Source: Mesostigma viride | Lineage: Eukaryota > Streptophyta > Mesostigmatophyceae > Mesostigmatales > Mesostigmataceae | DNA: 64,000 bases | Direction: 5' to 3' | Assembly: GCA_009746045.1 (NCBI GenBank) | Contig: RPFO01000072.1 | Location: forward strand, 827,620 to 891,619 | Shown: positions 33,537-46,200 of the stretch, one piece after another | How the letters are laid out: each line of letters begins with the position of its first letter | How positions within the stretch are numbered: the first letter of the stretch is position 1 | Program-made: the position numbers and the translations under genes | The notes under the pieces: generated by a model | Seen by the model: only the letters and a program-made list of their open reading frames with translations | The model's database searches: none | Told to the model about the DNA's origin: nothing

Positions 33537-33934
33537 GACATGGGGTATCGCAGCAACCAATGGCAGGCTGTCACCACCACATTTCCATCATGCGGCCCCA
33601 AACGGAGTTACGCTCCCAGGTAGTCACATAAGCCACGATGTTGCACCGCTGGTGGGCAAGCGAGGAGGAGCCGGTCCTACATCAAAGGGCTCGTTACAAA
33701 ACGGAAGCGGGGCAAAACGCATGCCCCAATGCTACATAAGTGCATGCACTGTTATACAGACAAGAAGCTGCCATCCTTGCCCCCTTGGTTACACTTGCAT
33801 GCAGCCGTGGAAGAGATTGTAAATGAATGAGAGCCAGAATGGATCGATCACGTGGATCGCCTTCAACAGATTAAGTATCCTGATTTGGAAGGCATGCAAG
33901 TTGGGTCCTGCCCTCTGGCTGGAGGCGAGCGCAT

Positions 33935-34122
33935 TCTCTCCCTCCCTCCCTCCCTCCCTCCCTCCCTCCCTCCCTCCCTCCCTCCTCCCTCCCTCCCTCC
34001 CTCCCTCCTCCCTCCCTCCCTCCCTCCCTCCTCCCTCCCTCCCTCCCTCCCTCCCTCCCTCCCTCCCTCCCTCCCTCCCTCCCTCCCTCCCTCCTTCCTT
34101 CCCTCCCTCCCTCCCTCCCTCT
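33935..34122. repeat. (CCCT)n simple repeat with few interruptions
   Basis: About 190 bp of CCCT with occasional 3-bp slips (CCTCCCT). It lies within the intron between the last ankyrin exon and the kinase exon, 37 bases past the donor on the minus strand. Confidence 0.95.
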
Positions 34123-34159
34123 GGTGCCTCTGTTGGGATGGTCATGGCCGCGTGCTCAC

Positions 34160-37100
34160 CTCTGGCGTCCCCCACGCGGCGATGAGCCTCGCGATGTCAC
34201 GGAAGTTGCCGTCCACCGCCATCTTGTGAGGGGTCTTGCCGTTCTGCCGCGGTCCCATTACGCACGTCATGCGAGCGCATGTGTGGACGCGCATGAACAT
34301 GCACACGTATCCGCATGGTGACGCATAATAGGCAGATGCAGAGTGAGCACTGGTCATCACGATAACTTTAAACCTGGCATTGCAACCTAGCCTTGCAGTG
34401 ACCTGGCATTGCAACCTAGCCTTGCAGTGACCTGGCATTGCAACCTAGCCTTACAGTGACCTGGCATTGCAACCTAGCCGTACGGTGACCTGGCATTGCA
34501 ACCTAGCCGTACGGTGACCTGGCATTGCAACCTAGCCTTAAAGTGACTGGCATTGCAACCTAGCCTTACAGTGACCTGGCATTGCAACCTAGCCTTACAG
34601 TGACCTGGCATTGCAACCGAGCCTTACAGTGACCTGGCAAGCAACCTGGCATTGCAACAATGTGCGACGAGGGTGCCATTGTTTCTTGAGTGAAGACTTG
34701 CGGCTTGTGAAGGGGGAAGGTAGCCCAGCACAACTGTCTGCTGCATGGCAAGCGCATCCACCCATGCAAGGCACCTCACGCCACCCTGCGTTGCGGCTGC
34801 AAGTCGCATCACATGAAGTGCAACATGGGTGGCAGGCTTTGCCATGGGAAAGTCGATAATTCGCCTTCAACATGTCGCAGTGGAGCCCAAACTAACTCGC
34901 GAGAAAACCATGTGAAGCATAGTTGAGGAGCGCGTGTGAGGTGCCAGCACATCAGAAGAACAAGTCAGGGGAAGCCCGCCTCCCTCCCTTCTGTTCCCCA
35001 ACCTGCATCCCCTCCACATGCCCAACCATGCCTTCCTCATGTCAAGTGAGCCCAGGCGTGCACTCTCGGTAGCTGCGTGTCTGGATCTTGCGTGCGGCAG
35101 GCAGAAGCAGGAACGGGCATGGTGCCGTTGCCAGAGCGTGAAGGGCCAAGCATGAAAGGATAAGGATCCGTCATCCACCACTGCTACCCGCCATGAAAGT
35201 CTTGAGGCTGCTGCCGTTGACCCCACAATGCCCACCCACGCCAAGTTCTCTGCCACGCTGCGCATCTCTACCGATGGTGGTCCATGCCCACCCACGCCAA
35301 GCTCTCTGCCACGCTGCACATCTCTACCGATGGTGGTCCGTGCCCACCCACGCCAAGCTCTCTGCCACGCTGCGCATCTCTACCGATGGTGGTCCGTGCC
35401 CACCCACGCCAAGCTCTCTGCCACGCTGCGCATCTCTACCGATGGTGGTCCATGCCCACCCACGCCAAGCTCTCTGCCACGCTGCGCATATCTACCGGTG
35501 GTGGTCCATGCCCACCCACGCCAAGTTCTCTGCCACGCTGCGCATCTCTACCGGTGGTGGTCCATGCCCACCCACGCCAAGTTCTCTGCCACGCTGCGCA
35601 TCTCTACCGATGGTGGTCCCTGCCCACCCACGCCAAGCTCTCTGCCACGCTGCGCATCTCTACCGATGGTGGTCCATGCCCACCCACGCCAAGCTCTCTG
35701 CCACGCTGCGCATCTCTAATAATCAAGGGCATGTTGATATCTGCATGATTCAGGGACCGCGCGTAATTTTGGGAGGATGTTGCTGCCTGCGGCGTGTACA
35801 GACATGCCGGTGAGTGCGTCACAGAGCGCCTGCCCTTGCCAGCATCCATGACCCTCATACCACGGGCATGACCGACCGAATTTCCCACCATATGTCAGGC
35901 CCATAAACCTTGCGCACACACTGCCAACGCCTAGAGGACCCACGTTTTTGAGATGATAATGGGATGATCCCAAACCCACGGCACACAAACCTTATTCCTG
36001 GCGCTGACGTCCGCCCCCTTCTCCAGCAGCAGCTGCACAGTATCCATTTGGCCGTCCACGGGAGGGCGCGCGGAGGCCCCGAAGAAGGTCTGGGAGTCGG
36101 GCTTGTCGTGCGTGGCGGCAAGATGCAGTGGGGTGTTCTGGTATTTCTGCAAGAAGAGAGTGTGGTGATCACGTAGAAAGGGCAGGAGCCACCACATGAT
36201 AAGCAAGGCCCTCTTCAGAGCTATAATGTGTCCTCTTTCATGTCCTGCGTGTTGTGCGTTGTTATGAACTGTGGAACTGTGTGTGCTCTAGTGGTTCGTT
36301 TTGTACTTCGGAGTGTACATCTTGTGGGCCGGTGACTTGCACGTTTAATCCTTGTGTTTGGTGCTTGTGCTCAGAACTTGTGTGTCGTGTTTGTGTTGTG
36401 TGTGTGTGTGGGGGGGGGGGGCGTAGATTGAAGGGTATTCTGCTATGGTGATGTGATGTGGTGTGCGTGCTGTGGGCTGCGTCGTGAGGGGGGCATCACA
36501 GCAATAGAGGTGCACTCGCCCAACGGGAGACCAGACAAGAACGCGTGATGGGCCCCTACGAGACCGATGGTCCACCGGCCGCACCGCACTGCAGACACAG
36601 ACATACAGACAGGCTGGCCGGCCAGCCGACCGGCCGGCCGGTGGTGGTGGCGGCGGCAGGGGGGCGCCCCCCCCCCTCCCCCCCCCCCCCCCCCCCCCCC
36701 CGGGCCACCCACCCACTAGTCAAACAACCAATCAACCAATCAACCAATCAACCAATCAACCAATCAACCAATCAACCAATCAACCAATCAACCAATCAAC
36801 CAATCAACCAATCAACCAATCAACCAATCAACCGATGAACCGATGAACCGATGAACCGATGAACCGATGAACCGATGAACCGATGAACCGATGAACCGAT
36901 GAACCGATCCACTGGTCCCCCGATCCCCCGATATATCGATCGACCGATCGTCCGGTCGACTGATCGACCGATCGACCGATCGACCGATCGACCGATCGAC
37001 CGATCGACCGATCGACCGATCGACCGATCGACCGATCGACCGATCGACCGATCGACCGATCGACCGATCGACCGATCGACCGATCGACCGATCGACCGAT

Positions 37101-38752
37101 CGACCGATCGACCGATCAACCGATCGACCGATCGACCGATCGACCGATCGACCCATCAACCGATCATCTGATCAACCGATCAAGCGCTTGCCTTGGTCGC
37201 CGCATTCACGTTGGCACCATGCATGATGAGCAGTTCAGCGATGAGGGGAAGCTTGCAGTTGGCGGCGGTGTGCAGGGGGGTGGAACCGAGGCCCTGCGGC
37301 ACGCATGCACGCACGCATGCACGCATGCCCACACACGTATAAGCATGAACACAAGCACATCGCACACACCAACGGGTCCACACGCGCACACATAATCGCA
37401 TACACAAAACACACACCACCTGCCCCCACCACCTCCACCCCCATCCCACATCGGCGCAGGCACGCACACACCCAGATAAAGACGTGGAGACATGTCCACG
37501 GAACACCCAGAAAGAAGCGGCACATTCTGTAGACATTTCACGGTGGCACATGTAGGCAGCTGAATGGCGGCATGTTCACAGGGGTACTGCCGATGGACAC
37601 CCTAAGCTTGTCCACGGGGGCTGAGACACGCGGCCTTAGCCGATCTCCGGTGGGACGGGGCCGCTACTGCAAACCTGCCCACCGAATTAGCCCATGTTGC
37701 AGTCCTGATGTGCTGCACTCAAGCACAGCGGCTGCTTGCCTAAAGGACCCCTTAAGTGGCGGCGGGACGTAGCCAACGGGCGCCAGAGAACACCGGCTTG
37801 GGTGCCACTTTGTCACGACTCATGTGGCATCCTCCGTGAGATGTTTCTGATGACGGGGCTGCATAAAAAGTCGCTCCGAAGGTGATCCCGAGAGGGAGGT
37901 ACACTATCTTGAGATGGGGAGTCCTTGAATCAATGGCGTGGAGCGTGCACTGGGTGCTTGGCTCTAGCAGTGCAGGCGTTTTGAAGCATCAATAAACTGG
38001 GTGCGAGCTGTGCCCTAGTGCGTGGCATGCGTACCGGGTGTGCCGCATTTACATCCGCCCCCTTCTCGATGAGCAGCCGGACCATGGACATGTGGCCACC
38101 GTTCACCGCCCAGTGCAGCGGCGTCAGCCCGTTCTGGTGGGATGAGGCAACGGGCCCATGCAGGCAATGTCCACGGGCATATTTTCTGTGAACATCACAG
38201 GCATTGCTTTGTGCTCTGGCTTGCAAGGCATGCTTGAGAAAAAGGAGCGCGGCAAATCCTGCACCCCAGCAAAGATATGACATACCTGTTGTGAGAAATG
38301 ACAACAGCCACAGCTTGCTTGACCGATGAAAGAAACCTCTTTGACAGAACGACCAGTGTCTGATTAGGAAGTGCTTAAGTGCTACTACTAACTAGTCGGC
38401 ACGCAAGACAGCCATGATTCCTGAGCAAATGACTGCGCCTTATTAATATATCTGCATAGATTCTTGGGAAGGAAGCTGAAGCACATCTGGAAAAGGCCTA
38501 ACGTGCCTCTGATCTCCTCTTCCAACTATGGCATGGCGCAAAAGGGTGAGAACACAGCATGTGCTTGCTCATTTAATTTGGGCTCCATGTGGCTTTCTCC
38601 AGGCCAGAGAGAAAGAGCCAGCTGACACACCCACGCCCACGCCCGTTCGTCCGACCCCAGCGTACCGCATCCATGCTCTTGATGATGGTGGCGTCCTGCT
38701 CGATCAGCTCCGTGGCGCGGGCCTCTTTGCCCAGCGCGGCGCACCGGTGAAG
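34160..38752 (-). CDS. Ankyrin-repeat gene, five exons, probably the 5' part of the kinase gene
   Basis: Exons in transcript order: 38752-38666 (LHRCAALGKEARATELIEQD...), 38133-38035 (NGLTPLHWAVNGGHMSMVRL...), 37293-37192 (GLGSTPLHTAANC...), 36146-35991 (KYQNTPLHLAATHD...), 34243-34160 (NGKTPHKMAVDGNFRDIARL...). Each begins after CAG or CCAG, ends at a donor in phase 0, and holds about one ankyrin repeat of 28-52 residues; the second is exactly 33. The third uses a GC donor (AAG|GCAAGC). The 52-residue repeat carries a 19-residue insertion. Ankyrin repeats bind protein partners. The last exon's phase-0 donor (GAG|GTGAGC) can join the kinase ORF in frame at 33437. More 5' exons probably exist right of 38752; I could not find them. 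Confidence 0.75.
34374..34640. repeat. 29-bp tandem repeat, about 9 copies
   Basis: The core is GGCATTGCAACCTAGCC followed by TTACAGTGACCT, with variants (TTGCAG, GTACGG, TTAAAG). It lies in the ankyrin-gene intron between 35991 and 34243. Confidence 0.9.
35225..35720. repeat. 56-bp tandem repeat, 9 copies
   Basis: Units contain CCCACCCACGCCAAGCTC, CTGCCACGCTGCGCATC and TACCGATGGTGGTCC, with single-base variants. All three plus-strand frames stay open because 56 is not a multiple of three and the unit lacks stops; this is not evidence of a protein. Same ankyrin-gene intron as the 29-bp array. Confidence 0.92.
36721..37175. repeat. Three successive octamer arrays (CAACCAAT, GAACCGAT, CGACCGAT)
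   Basis: About 13 copies of CAACCAAT (36,723-36,830), 9 of GAACCGAT (36,833-36,908) and about 25 of CGACCGAT (36,940-37,155) follow each other with short transitions. The units are related by one or two substitutions, suggesting one octamer mutated and re-amplified. On the minus strand the arrays begin 16 bases inside the intron that starts with the GC donor at 37191. A C-run (36,667-36,700) precedes them. Confidence 0.95.
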
Positions 38753-39050
38753 CTGGCGACAGGGCCACCAGGGAATGGAAACATCAAAACCCGGTGCTCA
38801 CAGATCATGGACTAAGGATGGCAGTCCAAGCCATGCTGCATTATGCTGCTTTCGCTACCAATCACCGTCCAGTGTTACAGCATCCTCATCAACACAGGAG
38901 GCACATTAGACTATGAGCAGAATAGGTGCCGGTGGCGCATCAAACACAGGCTAGCAGGTCGCCAGCTTGTCAGAGAAGTTCTTCCAGCCAGCCAGCAATT
39001 GACGCAGCAGGCGAAAAGAGCGTGAGAAAGGGCACACGGTGCGACTGCAA
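38753..39050. other. Upstream flank of ankyrin exon 1 seen; no further exon found
   Basis: On the minus strand this should be intron or upstream sequence of the ankyrin gene. I saw no additional ankyrin motif. Confidence 0.25.
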
Positions 39051-39826
39051 GGGTGGATGGATGGATGGATGGATGGATGGATGGATGGATGGATGGATGG
39101 ATGGATGGATGGATGGATGGATGGATGGATGGATGGATGGATGGATGGATGGATGGATGGATGGATGGATGGATGGATGGATGGATGGATGGATGGATGG
39201 ATGGATGGATGGGTGGGTGGGTGGGCGGGCGGGCGGGCGGGCGGGCGGGCGGGGGCGGGCGGGCGGGCGGGCGGGCGGGCGGGCGGGCGGGCGGGCGGGC
39301 GGGCGGGCGGGCGGGCGGGCGGGCGGGCGGGCGGGCGGCGGGCGGGCGGCGGGCGGGCGGGAGGGCGGGCGGGCGGGCAAGCGGGCGGGCGGGCGGGCGG
39401 GCGGGCGGGCGGGCGGGCGGGCGGGCGGGCGGGCGGGCGGGCGGCGGGCGGGCGGGCGGGCGGGCGGGCGGGCGGGCGGGCGGGCGGGCGGGCGGGCGGG
39501 CGGGCGGGCGGGCGGGCGGCGGGCGGGCGGGCGGGCGGGCGGGCGGGCGGGCGGGCGGGCGGGCGGGCGGCGGGCGGGCGGCGGGCGGGCGGGCGGGCGG
39601 CGGGCGGGCGGCGGCGGGCGGGTGGGCGGGCGGGCGGTGGGCGGGTGGGTGGGTGGGTGGGTGGGTGGGTGGGTGGGTGGGTGGGTGGGTGGGTGGGTGG
39701 GTGGGTGGGTGGGTGGGTGGGTGGGTGGGTGGGTGGGTGGGTGGGTGGGTGGGTGGGTGGGTGGGTGGGTGGGTGGGTGGGTGGGTGGGTGGGTGGGTGG
39801 GTGGGAGAGTGGGTGGGTGGGTGGGG
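39051..39826. repeat. Tetranucleotide satellite in three blocks: (GGAT)n, (GGGC)n, (GGGT)n
   Basis: GGAT runs from about 39,053 to 39,210. It gives way to a GGGC block with regular single-base slips (39,223-39,645), then GGGT to about 39,823. All plus- and minus-strand frames stay open across it; I treat them as artefacts. The G-rich plus strand could form G-quadruplexes over about 600 bp. Confidence 0.97.
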
Positions 39827-42800
39827 CCGGAGGACGAAGGGACAGAAGAATGGCCAGATTCATGCACAAAGGGGTGATTCCATACAAAAGAGAACACAAA
39901 AATTTCAAGGGATATGGGGATATGCCATGCTATAGTTATGGGTGTGGATATCTCCAAGGCAGTAACGAGACTAAGATTGTTCATGCCCAGCACTGCAAGC
40001 TTTTGAGCTGTGAGAGATTACAGTGTCTGATGACAGTGTCCGATACCATGAAGTGGGTCGACATCATGGCCGTAGCCAGACCTTGGGATTGAAAAATGGT
40101 GACGTCCCTCTTGCAGTTTACTTGAAAAACCTTTCCTCTTCGTTTGCATTTTGAAAAAGAAATGAAAAACCCTTTCCTTCTTCCTTTGCATTCTAGCTAG
40201 GGGAACTTCTAGCAACTGCTAACCAATCAGGAACCTGCCATCTAATGACCATCATGCATCAGACTGCCATCAGCCACACTGCTACTGCCATTACTGCCAC
40301 ATCCCATCCGCTTGCCACCAACTTCCCTCTCCCTGCCTCTACACTGAGGCACAGTCCACAGGTCCACCTCACTCTGCACCGAGCCGGTCTGCTCGAACCT
40401 GTCGGCCTACTTGTGGTACGGTGTGCGAACACACAGTCGTTCATATATCCTGGAACCAAGCAAGCTACCTCGTGATCTTGGCCAGGAGGGGTGGCTGTCT
40501 GGCGGAAGATCGTTGGCCGGAAAAGGCGCATGGTTGCAAGCAGCAGCTGCCGATGTAGGTCTCAGCTGGAAGTGGTGTGCAGTGGCTGGAGTTAAGCGGC
40601 GCTGCAAGTGGAGCATGCTTCCTTGGCAACTCCGAGCATCCTGCACATATATAGACACAACGGAATAGTGAACTCCGGTTCAGCCAGAGTACTTAGAGGT
40701 TAATCCCAGCCAGAGTACTCTGTAGACTAGTGCAAGAGCAACGGACACCGCATATCGGCGGTTCGACTGTTAACAGCAACTTGCTGTGACAATACCGTGC
40801 AAGGTTCGGCAGGATGTGGTGACACTGCAACGGTCAAAGTGCCAGCGTATTATGAGGCTCACTTGGCAATGGCTGCCGACTCATGGCTGACAAAAACTAG
40901 TTACCGGGAGATGGCCGTATATCTGGCAAGTGGCAACCACTTTGACAAGAGGAATAAAAAGAACAGAAATCAGGACCGCCCATCATTCAGACTGGCTGAA
41001 TCACCCAACCAATATAAGGGACCACCAGCTATTTAATGTAAGAACAAATAACATCGTGGCGGCACACAGTCTCTGAGCCAGCAGGGCAAGGGAGCGTCCC
41101 ACCAGACAGTCCAGGCAGCACCCAGCAATGTGCCGAACACGGCGCCAGATAGGTGCGAATAATATACACTTATAAAAATGAATTGCCGCTGACGAACCAT
41201 TCATCAGACAAGGTGTTTACCATCGTCAACATCCCAGGGCCGTGATCTGAGCTGAATTATTCCCCCCGGATAATTATTCCCCCATCCAAGTTCCATGCAG
41301 CCCCCCATCCTAACCATTAGAGGGGCCCGCACCCATTGCGCCCACCACTTTCTAAGCAGCCCCCCCCCCCCTTCTTACAACCACGATCATCCCATTACCA
41401 TTACTACAAACCGCAGGAAAGTGCAGGTGGAAAGTACCCCGACCCTACCCGAGGGCGGACGGTCTGACTATGCGAAGGAAGCGTGATGGGGGACAAGCAC
41501 ATCGGACGATCATAGCAATGCTGATTTGCCTGAAACAGGCGAAATCTGATAATGCTGGGCAAAATTTTCTGCGTGCAGTAACAAGAGTACCTGCTCTTGC
41601 CTTGATCAAAAACAAAGTGTGCAGTCAAGGCAGGCGAGGTGACTAGTTGCCCAGCCCCACATCAGTGCTGGCATAATAACTACACACCCAAATTGTCCAG
41701 TTCAGAAATACAGCTTTCTTCTTCATGATCTTCAGATAATTATCAAGATTCAAGAAGTTATTAACATATCGGCACAGCATGCGCGCGCACTGGCATATTC
41801 GCATGCCAGGCAGTGTAGTGGCAATCGTCGGCCAGCGGGTGAGCAGGCCGGACTGATCAAAGAACAGAAACGTAGGGGGCATGCTCGTATATACTGCTGA
41901 AAGTGCATAATGAATCAACTGCGAAGTATTTGGACCCTGATGCACTGAATCTGCCCATGCCTGAGCGGGACTTGCTCGCAATCCGCGCTTAGGTGTAACT
42001 CCCGACCCCTTGCCGAGCAGCGCATCCCCGTGGAGGAGAGTGTGAGGGGCAATGAATACAATACCACTTCGCAAATTCCAGTACTCCGAGTAGTTAACTG
42101 ATCCGTGCACGTTTACTGCACATGCTCGTAATATATGTCGATGTTATCATGGTAGAACATGCGCGGGCGCGCAATAGGAAAGGGGGGGGGGGGGGGGCAC
42201 TTGCCTCAAGTTGCGGCCAGCGGCTTCAGCAATTCAGCAAGCATGGTTGACGTCATGATCCATGCCGTCAGCACTGCCAGGAGACGCATATATATGTGCC
42301 AAGGACTGCCCACACCATTACACCTGGAAGTCACATTCAGCTATTAAGAATACGTATAGACGGTATGTACGTGCGCTTAGCGACGACTGATGAATTAATG
42401 CAATCTGCAAGCTCTGCGATGAGCTAGCAATTACGTGTATTTTGTGCACAAATGTGCTTTACTGTAGCGTTAGAACATCCCGCATTGAATTTTAGTAACT
42501 TGCGAGCATCCCCGGTGACCTACTGTATCGAGTATCGACGCAGGACCAGGTAAATTTCGTGGACAATCGGTTAATGGCGTGGAGCCCTCGGTAACCATGC
42601 CCGTACGTGTCCTGGGACATGGGGGTGAGGAAAATGAAATGAAATTGCGCAGGTTTGCGCACATCCGTGATCCGTTTGGCGACGCGAGAGCGCGGCGGAT
42701 GCCGGAAGCTAATTTTCACCTGCCACGCGGCATGGGCCGTTGCTGCCTGGGAGGGAAACGCGGGAGAAGCTGGGAGACGCCGTGCGTAGATCTCCGTACG

Positions 42801-43235
42801 GACAGCTTGAACACCTGCTTTGACCATCGCCACGTGCATACATGCACGCAATTCGCCAAAACCCCCTCTCGCGTCAGTCGTATTTCTCGTCTTTTTTTCA
42901 AGGGATTTGGGAGCCTTTGCGAAGCGTTTCCCAATTTGCGTCAAATTTGCTGCCGAGACTTAAAATTAATCGTGCCGCAAGTCTAACTGTCTGTTGTGTG
43001 GCACAGCTAAGCTGCGCCCCGTGTTAATATGCCATGGTAAGCAGGAAATCCATTTTGCACGATATTCTGCGTAAACTTGGGTTTTGCTAATGCCATAGGC
43101 AAGGCTAGCTAGTCGGGCAAGCTAGTGGGCAAGCTGAATCACGGTCGTCTGTAAGGTGATCCCCTTTGCTGCATTTACCGAGGGGGCCGATTCGTGTCAA
43201 GCAACCCGTGAATAGAAGTAACCTGTTGAACGGAA
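39827..43235. other. 3.4 kb without a confident gene; probable upstream region of two divergent genes
   Basis: It lies between the minus-strand ankyrin gene and the plus-strand oxidoreductase start. It contains mononucleotide runs (C-run about 41,360; 16-G run about 42,183) and direct copies of AGCCAGAGTACT at about 40,682 and 40,711. A 155-codon minus-strand frame at 41643-42110 could not be identified. The promoter of the oxidoreductase should lie near 42,900-43,230, but no TATA box is evident. Confidence 0.3.
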
Positions 43236-46200
43236 ATGACGGAGACAGAGACGCAAGCAGTGAAGGTGGTGGTAGTTGGTGGGAGCTTTGCTGGGCAGCG
43301 CGCCTACAACACTCTCATACGTGCTTCCCGTCGGGAAAACCTTAACCTCGATGTCACGCTGGTGGATTCCCGAGGCTTCTGGGAGTACACCCCTGGAATC
43401 CTGCGTTGCCTCGTGGAGCCAAAGCATGCGGTAAGTTTCCTGTTGTTGAGGTGGTCCGTAACGACATCTCTCGGGCTACCGTAAACGCAGTGCCAGGCAG
43501 CGCAACTACTTATCGTAGCAGCCTCCCCCCCAGCATATGCTTTCAACTTCATGACCAACTACGGGCCTGCCTTGAGCACAGTAGATAACGGACTGGTAAA
43601 CGATGCAGACTATGCTAGAGAAACAGAAGCCCAACAAACCCACCTTGCCATGTAACCCAGGGTCCCAGGCCCGTTTTTTCCATCATCGGCGTGTCTTCAT
43701 GCATTTGTGTCTTCATCCTCTGCTGCAACGCAGAAAAACATGATATTCTGCGACAGCGAGGAGGGTGACGGCCGCCAGCACAAGAACGTTACCGCACTCG
43801 CGTGTGGCATCCTGATTGCACCGCCCCCGTCACCAGGCACCGCTGCCGATGACAGCAGTCGTGCCCACAGAGGCAGCACCCCCGCGCCAGCTGAGAGGGG
43901 CCAAGGGGACATGCGAGTGGTTGCCACTGCCGTCACGCTGTCGGGCGGCCACCCCCCCCTCCCCTTTGACTACTGCATCCTGGCCACCGGCTCCCGCTAC
44001 GTGTCCCCTATCAAACCGGCCATGAGCATGCACGGTTGCGGCGGCCATGATAACGACAGCCAAGCAGCACCGGTGGACCCCAGCGACGCACCAGCAGCGA
44101 CAGCAATGCTGGCGCCACGGCCGGACATTGCGCTGGGGGCCGGGGATGCGACCACTCGTCGGCGCCACCTGCTAGAGTCGCGGATGGCGGAACTAGAGGA
44201 CGCGCACCGCACGCTGCAGCGGTGCCGGAGGTGGGGGCGAATGGGGGTGGGTGGGAGGGAAAGGAACCCAAAGGAAAAAAGGACCTTTGATGGCCATGGG
44301 CGATGGGAGCGCATCAGTGGGGGCCAGGCCAGGGTGGGCAGCGGAGGATTGGCAGGTGGCAGCTTGGCCACCGGACAGAAAGGGGAGGGATCTTGTCACC
44401 TTTTATTTTATTATCTATTCATTTACGTCTTTTGTGTGGTTGATTTATCAAGCTAGTATATCCCTGAGTGTAGGCCTGCGTCTGCGACGTGTGCCATGGC
44501 TTGCAGGAGGCAGCGTTGATATCCCCCTCGTGCAGGTGGTGTGTCATCCCCATCCCCCTACGTGCTGACGTGGCTGCAAATGTGTGGCTAAGAACATTAT
44601 CAAGGAGACAACCATCAGAGATCATCTATATATCGAGTGTAGAGTATTCCTCTAACCATCGATATACAAGGGCCCACGGTGCAAAACTGCTGCATGGTGG
44701 ATGCACAACGAACTTACCCTGTGATCCATAAGGGCACTCACTTGTTACATACAAGAAACGCAGCCAACCTGCGTTTCTAGTGCCTCTTGGCCCGGTGCCG
44801 TGCCCTGCCCTATTGCATGGCTTGGAAGAGAAATAAACGCCACTGGCTTGCTGGGGCCTGAATAGGTCATCCCGTGCCCTAGCAAGCCAAGCTGTTGTGT
44901 GCCTTGCCAACAGAATGGTCGTATTGTGCCCGGAAAAGCCGCGTACCGCCGCCTCGTTGCTGCCTGCGTATCTGTCACTGCCCATTGCGCTCGCCTTACA
45001 GCCCTCCCTCTCCTTCTACTGCTCTTTATGCCACCACCCGTCACTGCCACCCGTCCCCACCACCTTCCACCACCACCACCACCACCACCACCACCACCAC
45101 CACCACCACCACCACCACCACCACCACCACCACCACCACCACCACCACCACCACCACCACCACCACCACCACCACCACCACCACCACCACCACCACCACC
45201 ACCACCACCACCACCACCACCACCACCACCAGCGTCGCGATCATCGGTGGGGGCACGGTGGGCGTGGAGCTGGCGGCGGAGATCGTTGGGCGGTGGGGAC
45301 CAGCGAAGGCCGTCACGCTGATCACCTCGCACGACCGTACGTGGTGCCCCCCAGGTCGTTTCCCACCCCCCATGTGTCGCATCCCCAAATGGTTGGTGGG
45401 GGGGTTGCATCCCATCGCATGGCCTTACGCGCCTGCCTTTGTGTCCCACCCCTCTGCAGTCCTTCGTTCACCGGTGCCCATCGCTAGGAACTAACTCGTC
45501 CATCCTCAGCTGCTCTGGCCGTGCCGCCGCCTCCACACACAGTCACACAATCGCTGTCCGTCCCCAGTGGTCATCGCCACCCTCCTCTTTGATGATCAGC
45601 TTTTCTTTGATCGGTGTCTGTCCCCAGTGGTCATCGCCACCCTCCTCTTTGATGAGCACCCTGTTCTTTGGCTTCCATAATTATGAGCTTCTCATTACTC
45701 AAACTACTTGCGTGTGCCCTTAGCTGGCAAAGTGGCGATTGCCTGGCCATGACTAGCAATGCCTTGCTGAATACATATTCGTTTTCGATTCATCACCTCC
45801 TTTCGGCTCGCTTTTGCCACCTGGCTGCTCTTCACCTGCCTCCCGTCACGTCCCCCCCCCCCCCCTTCCCCCAGGCCTGCTGGAGCGGATGGGGCCCTCC
45901 GCGTCCAAACACGCGCTGACCTGGTTGGAGCGGCGCGGTGTGCGCGTGTGGACAGGCGACCGTGTGACTGAGTGCCGGCCCAGCTCCCCCGCTCACGTTG
46001 GCTCAAGTCGTGCGGTCGACCGTGACGGTTTCGGTAGCATCCGCCACGATGACAACCACCAGGGGGTCGTAGGTAGCGGCCGCAAGGACGGCCGGCTTGG
46101 CAATGCGGCCGGTGGTTTAGGGGGGAAGGAGCGGGACCACGACACGGCGGCGGATGACGCCACCCGCGCGCTGCTGGCATCGAATGGTGACAAGAGCTCT

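Noticed and set aside
35193..35813. 206-codon frame with repeating THAKLSATLRIS-type units
   Set aside because: Translation of the 56-bp satellite; three overlapping plus-strand frames are equally open and the sequence lies in an intron of the minus-strand ankyrin gene.
38911..40092. Long frames (up to 388 codons) rich in Gly-Arg-Ala, Trp-Met-Asp-Gly or His-Pro-Thr repeats
   Set aside because: Pure translation of the tetranucleotide satellite, open on both strands at once.
41643..42110. 155-codon minus-strand frame (contains SEYWNLRSGIVFIAPH)
   Set aside because: No family recognised, no good start codon near its left end in reading direction; kept only as a possible exon of the ankyrin gene's 5' part.
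44745..45494. Frames with poly-Gly, poly-Thr, poly-His or poly-Pro
   Set aside because: Translation of the CCA trinucleotide array in different frames; the array ends at the acceptor of exon 3 and is intronic.
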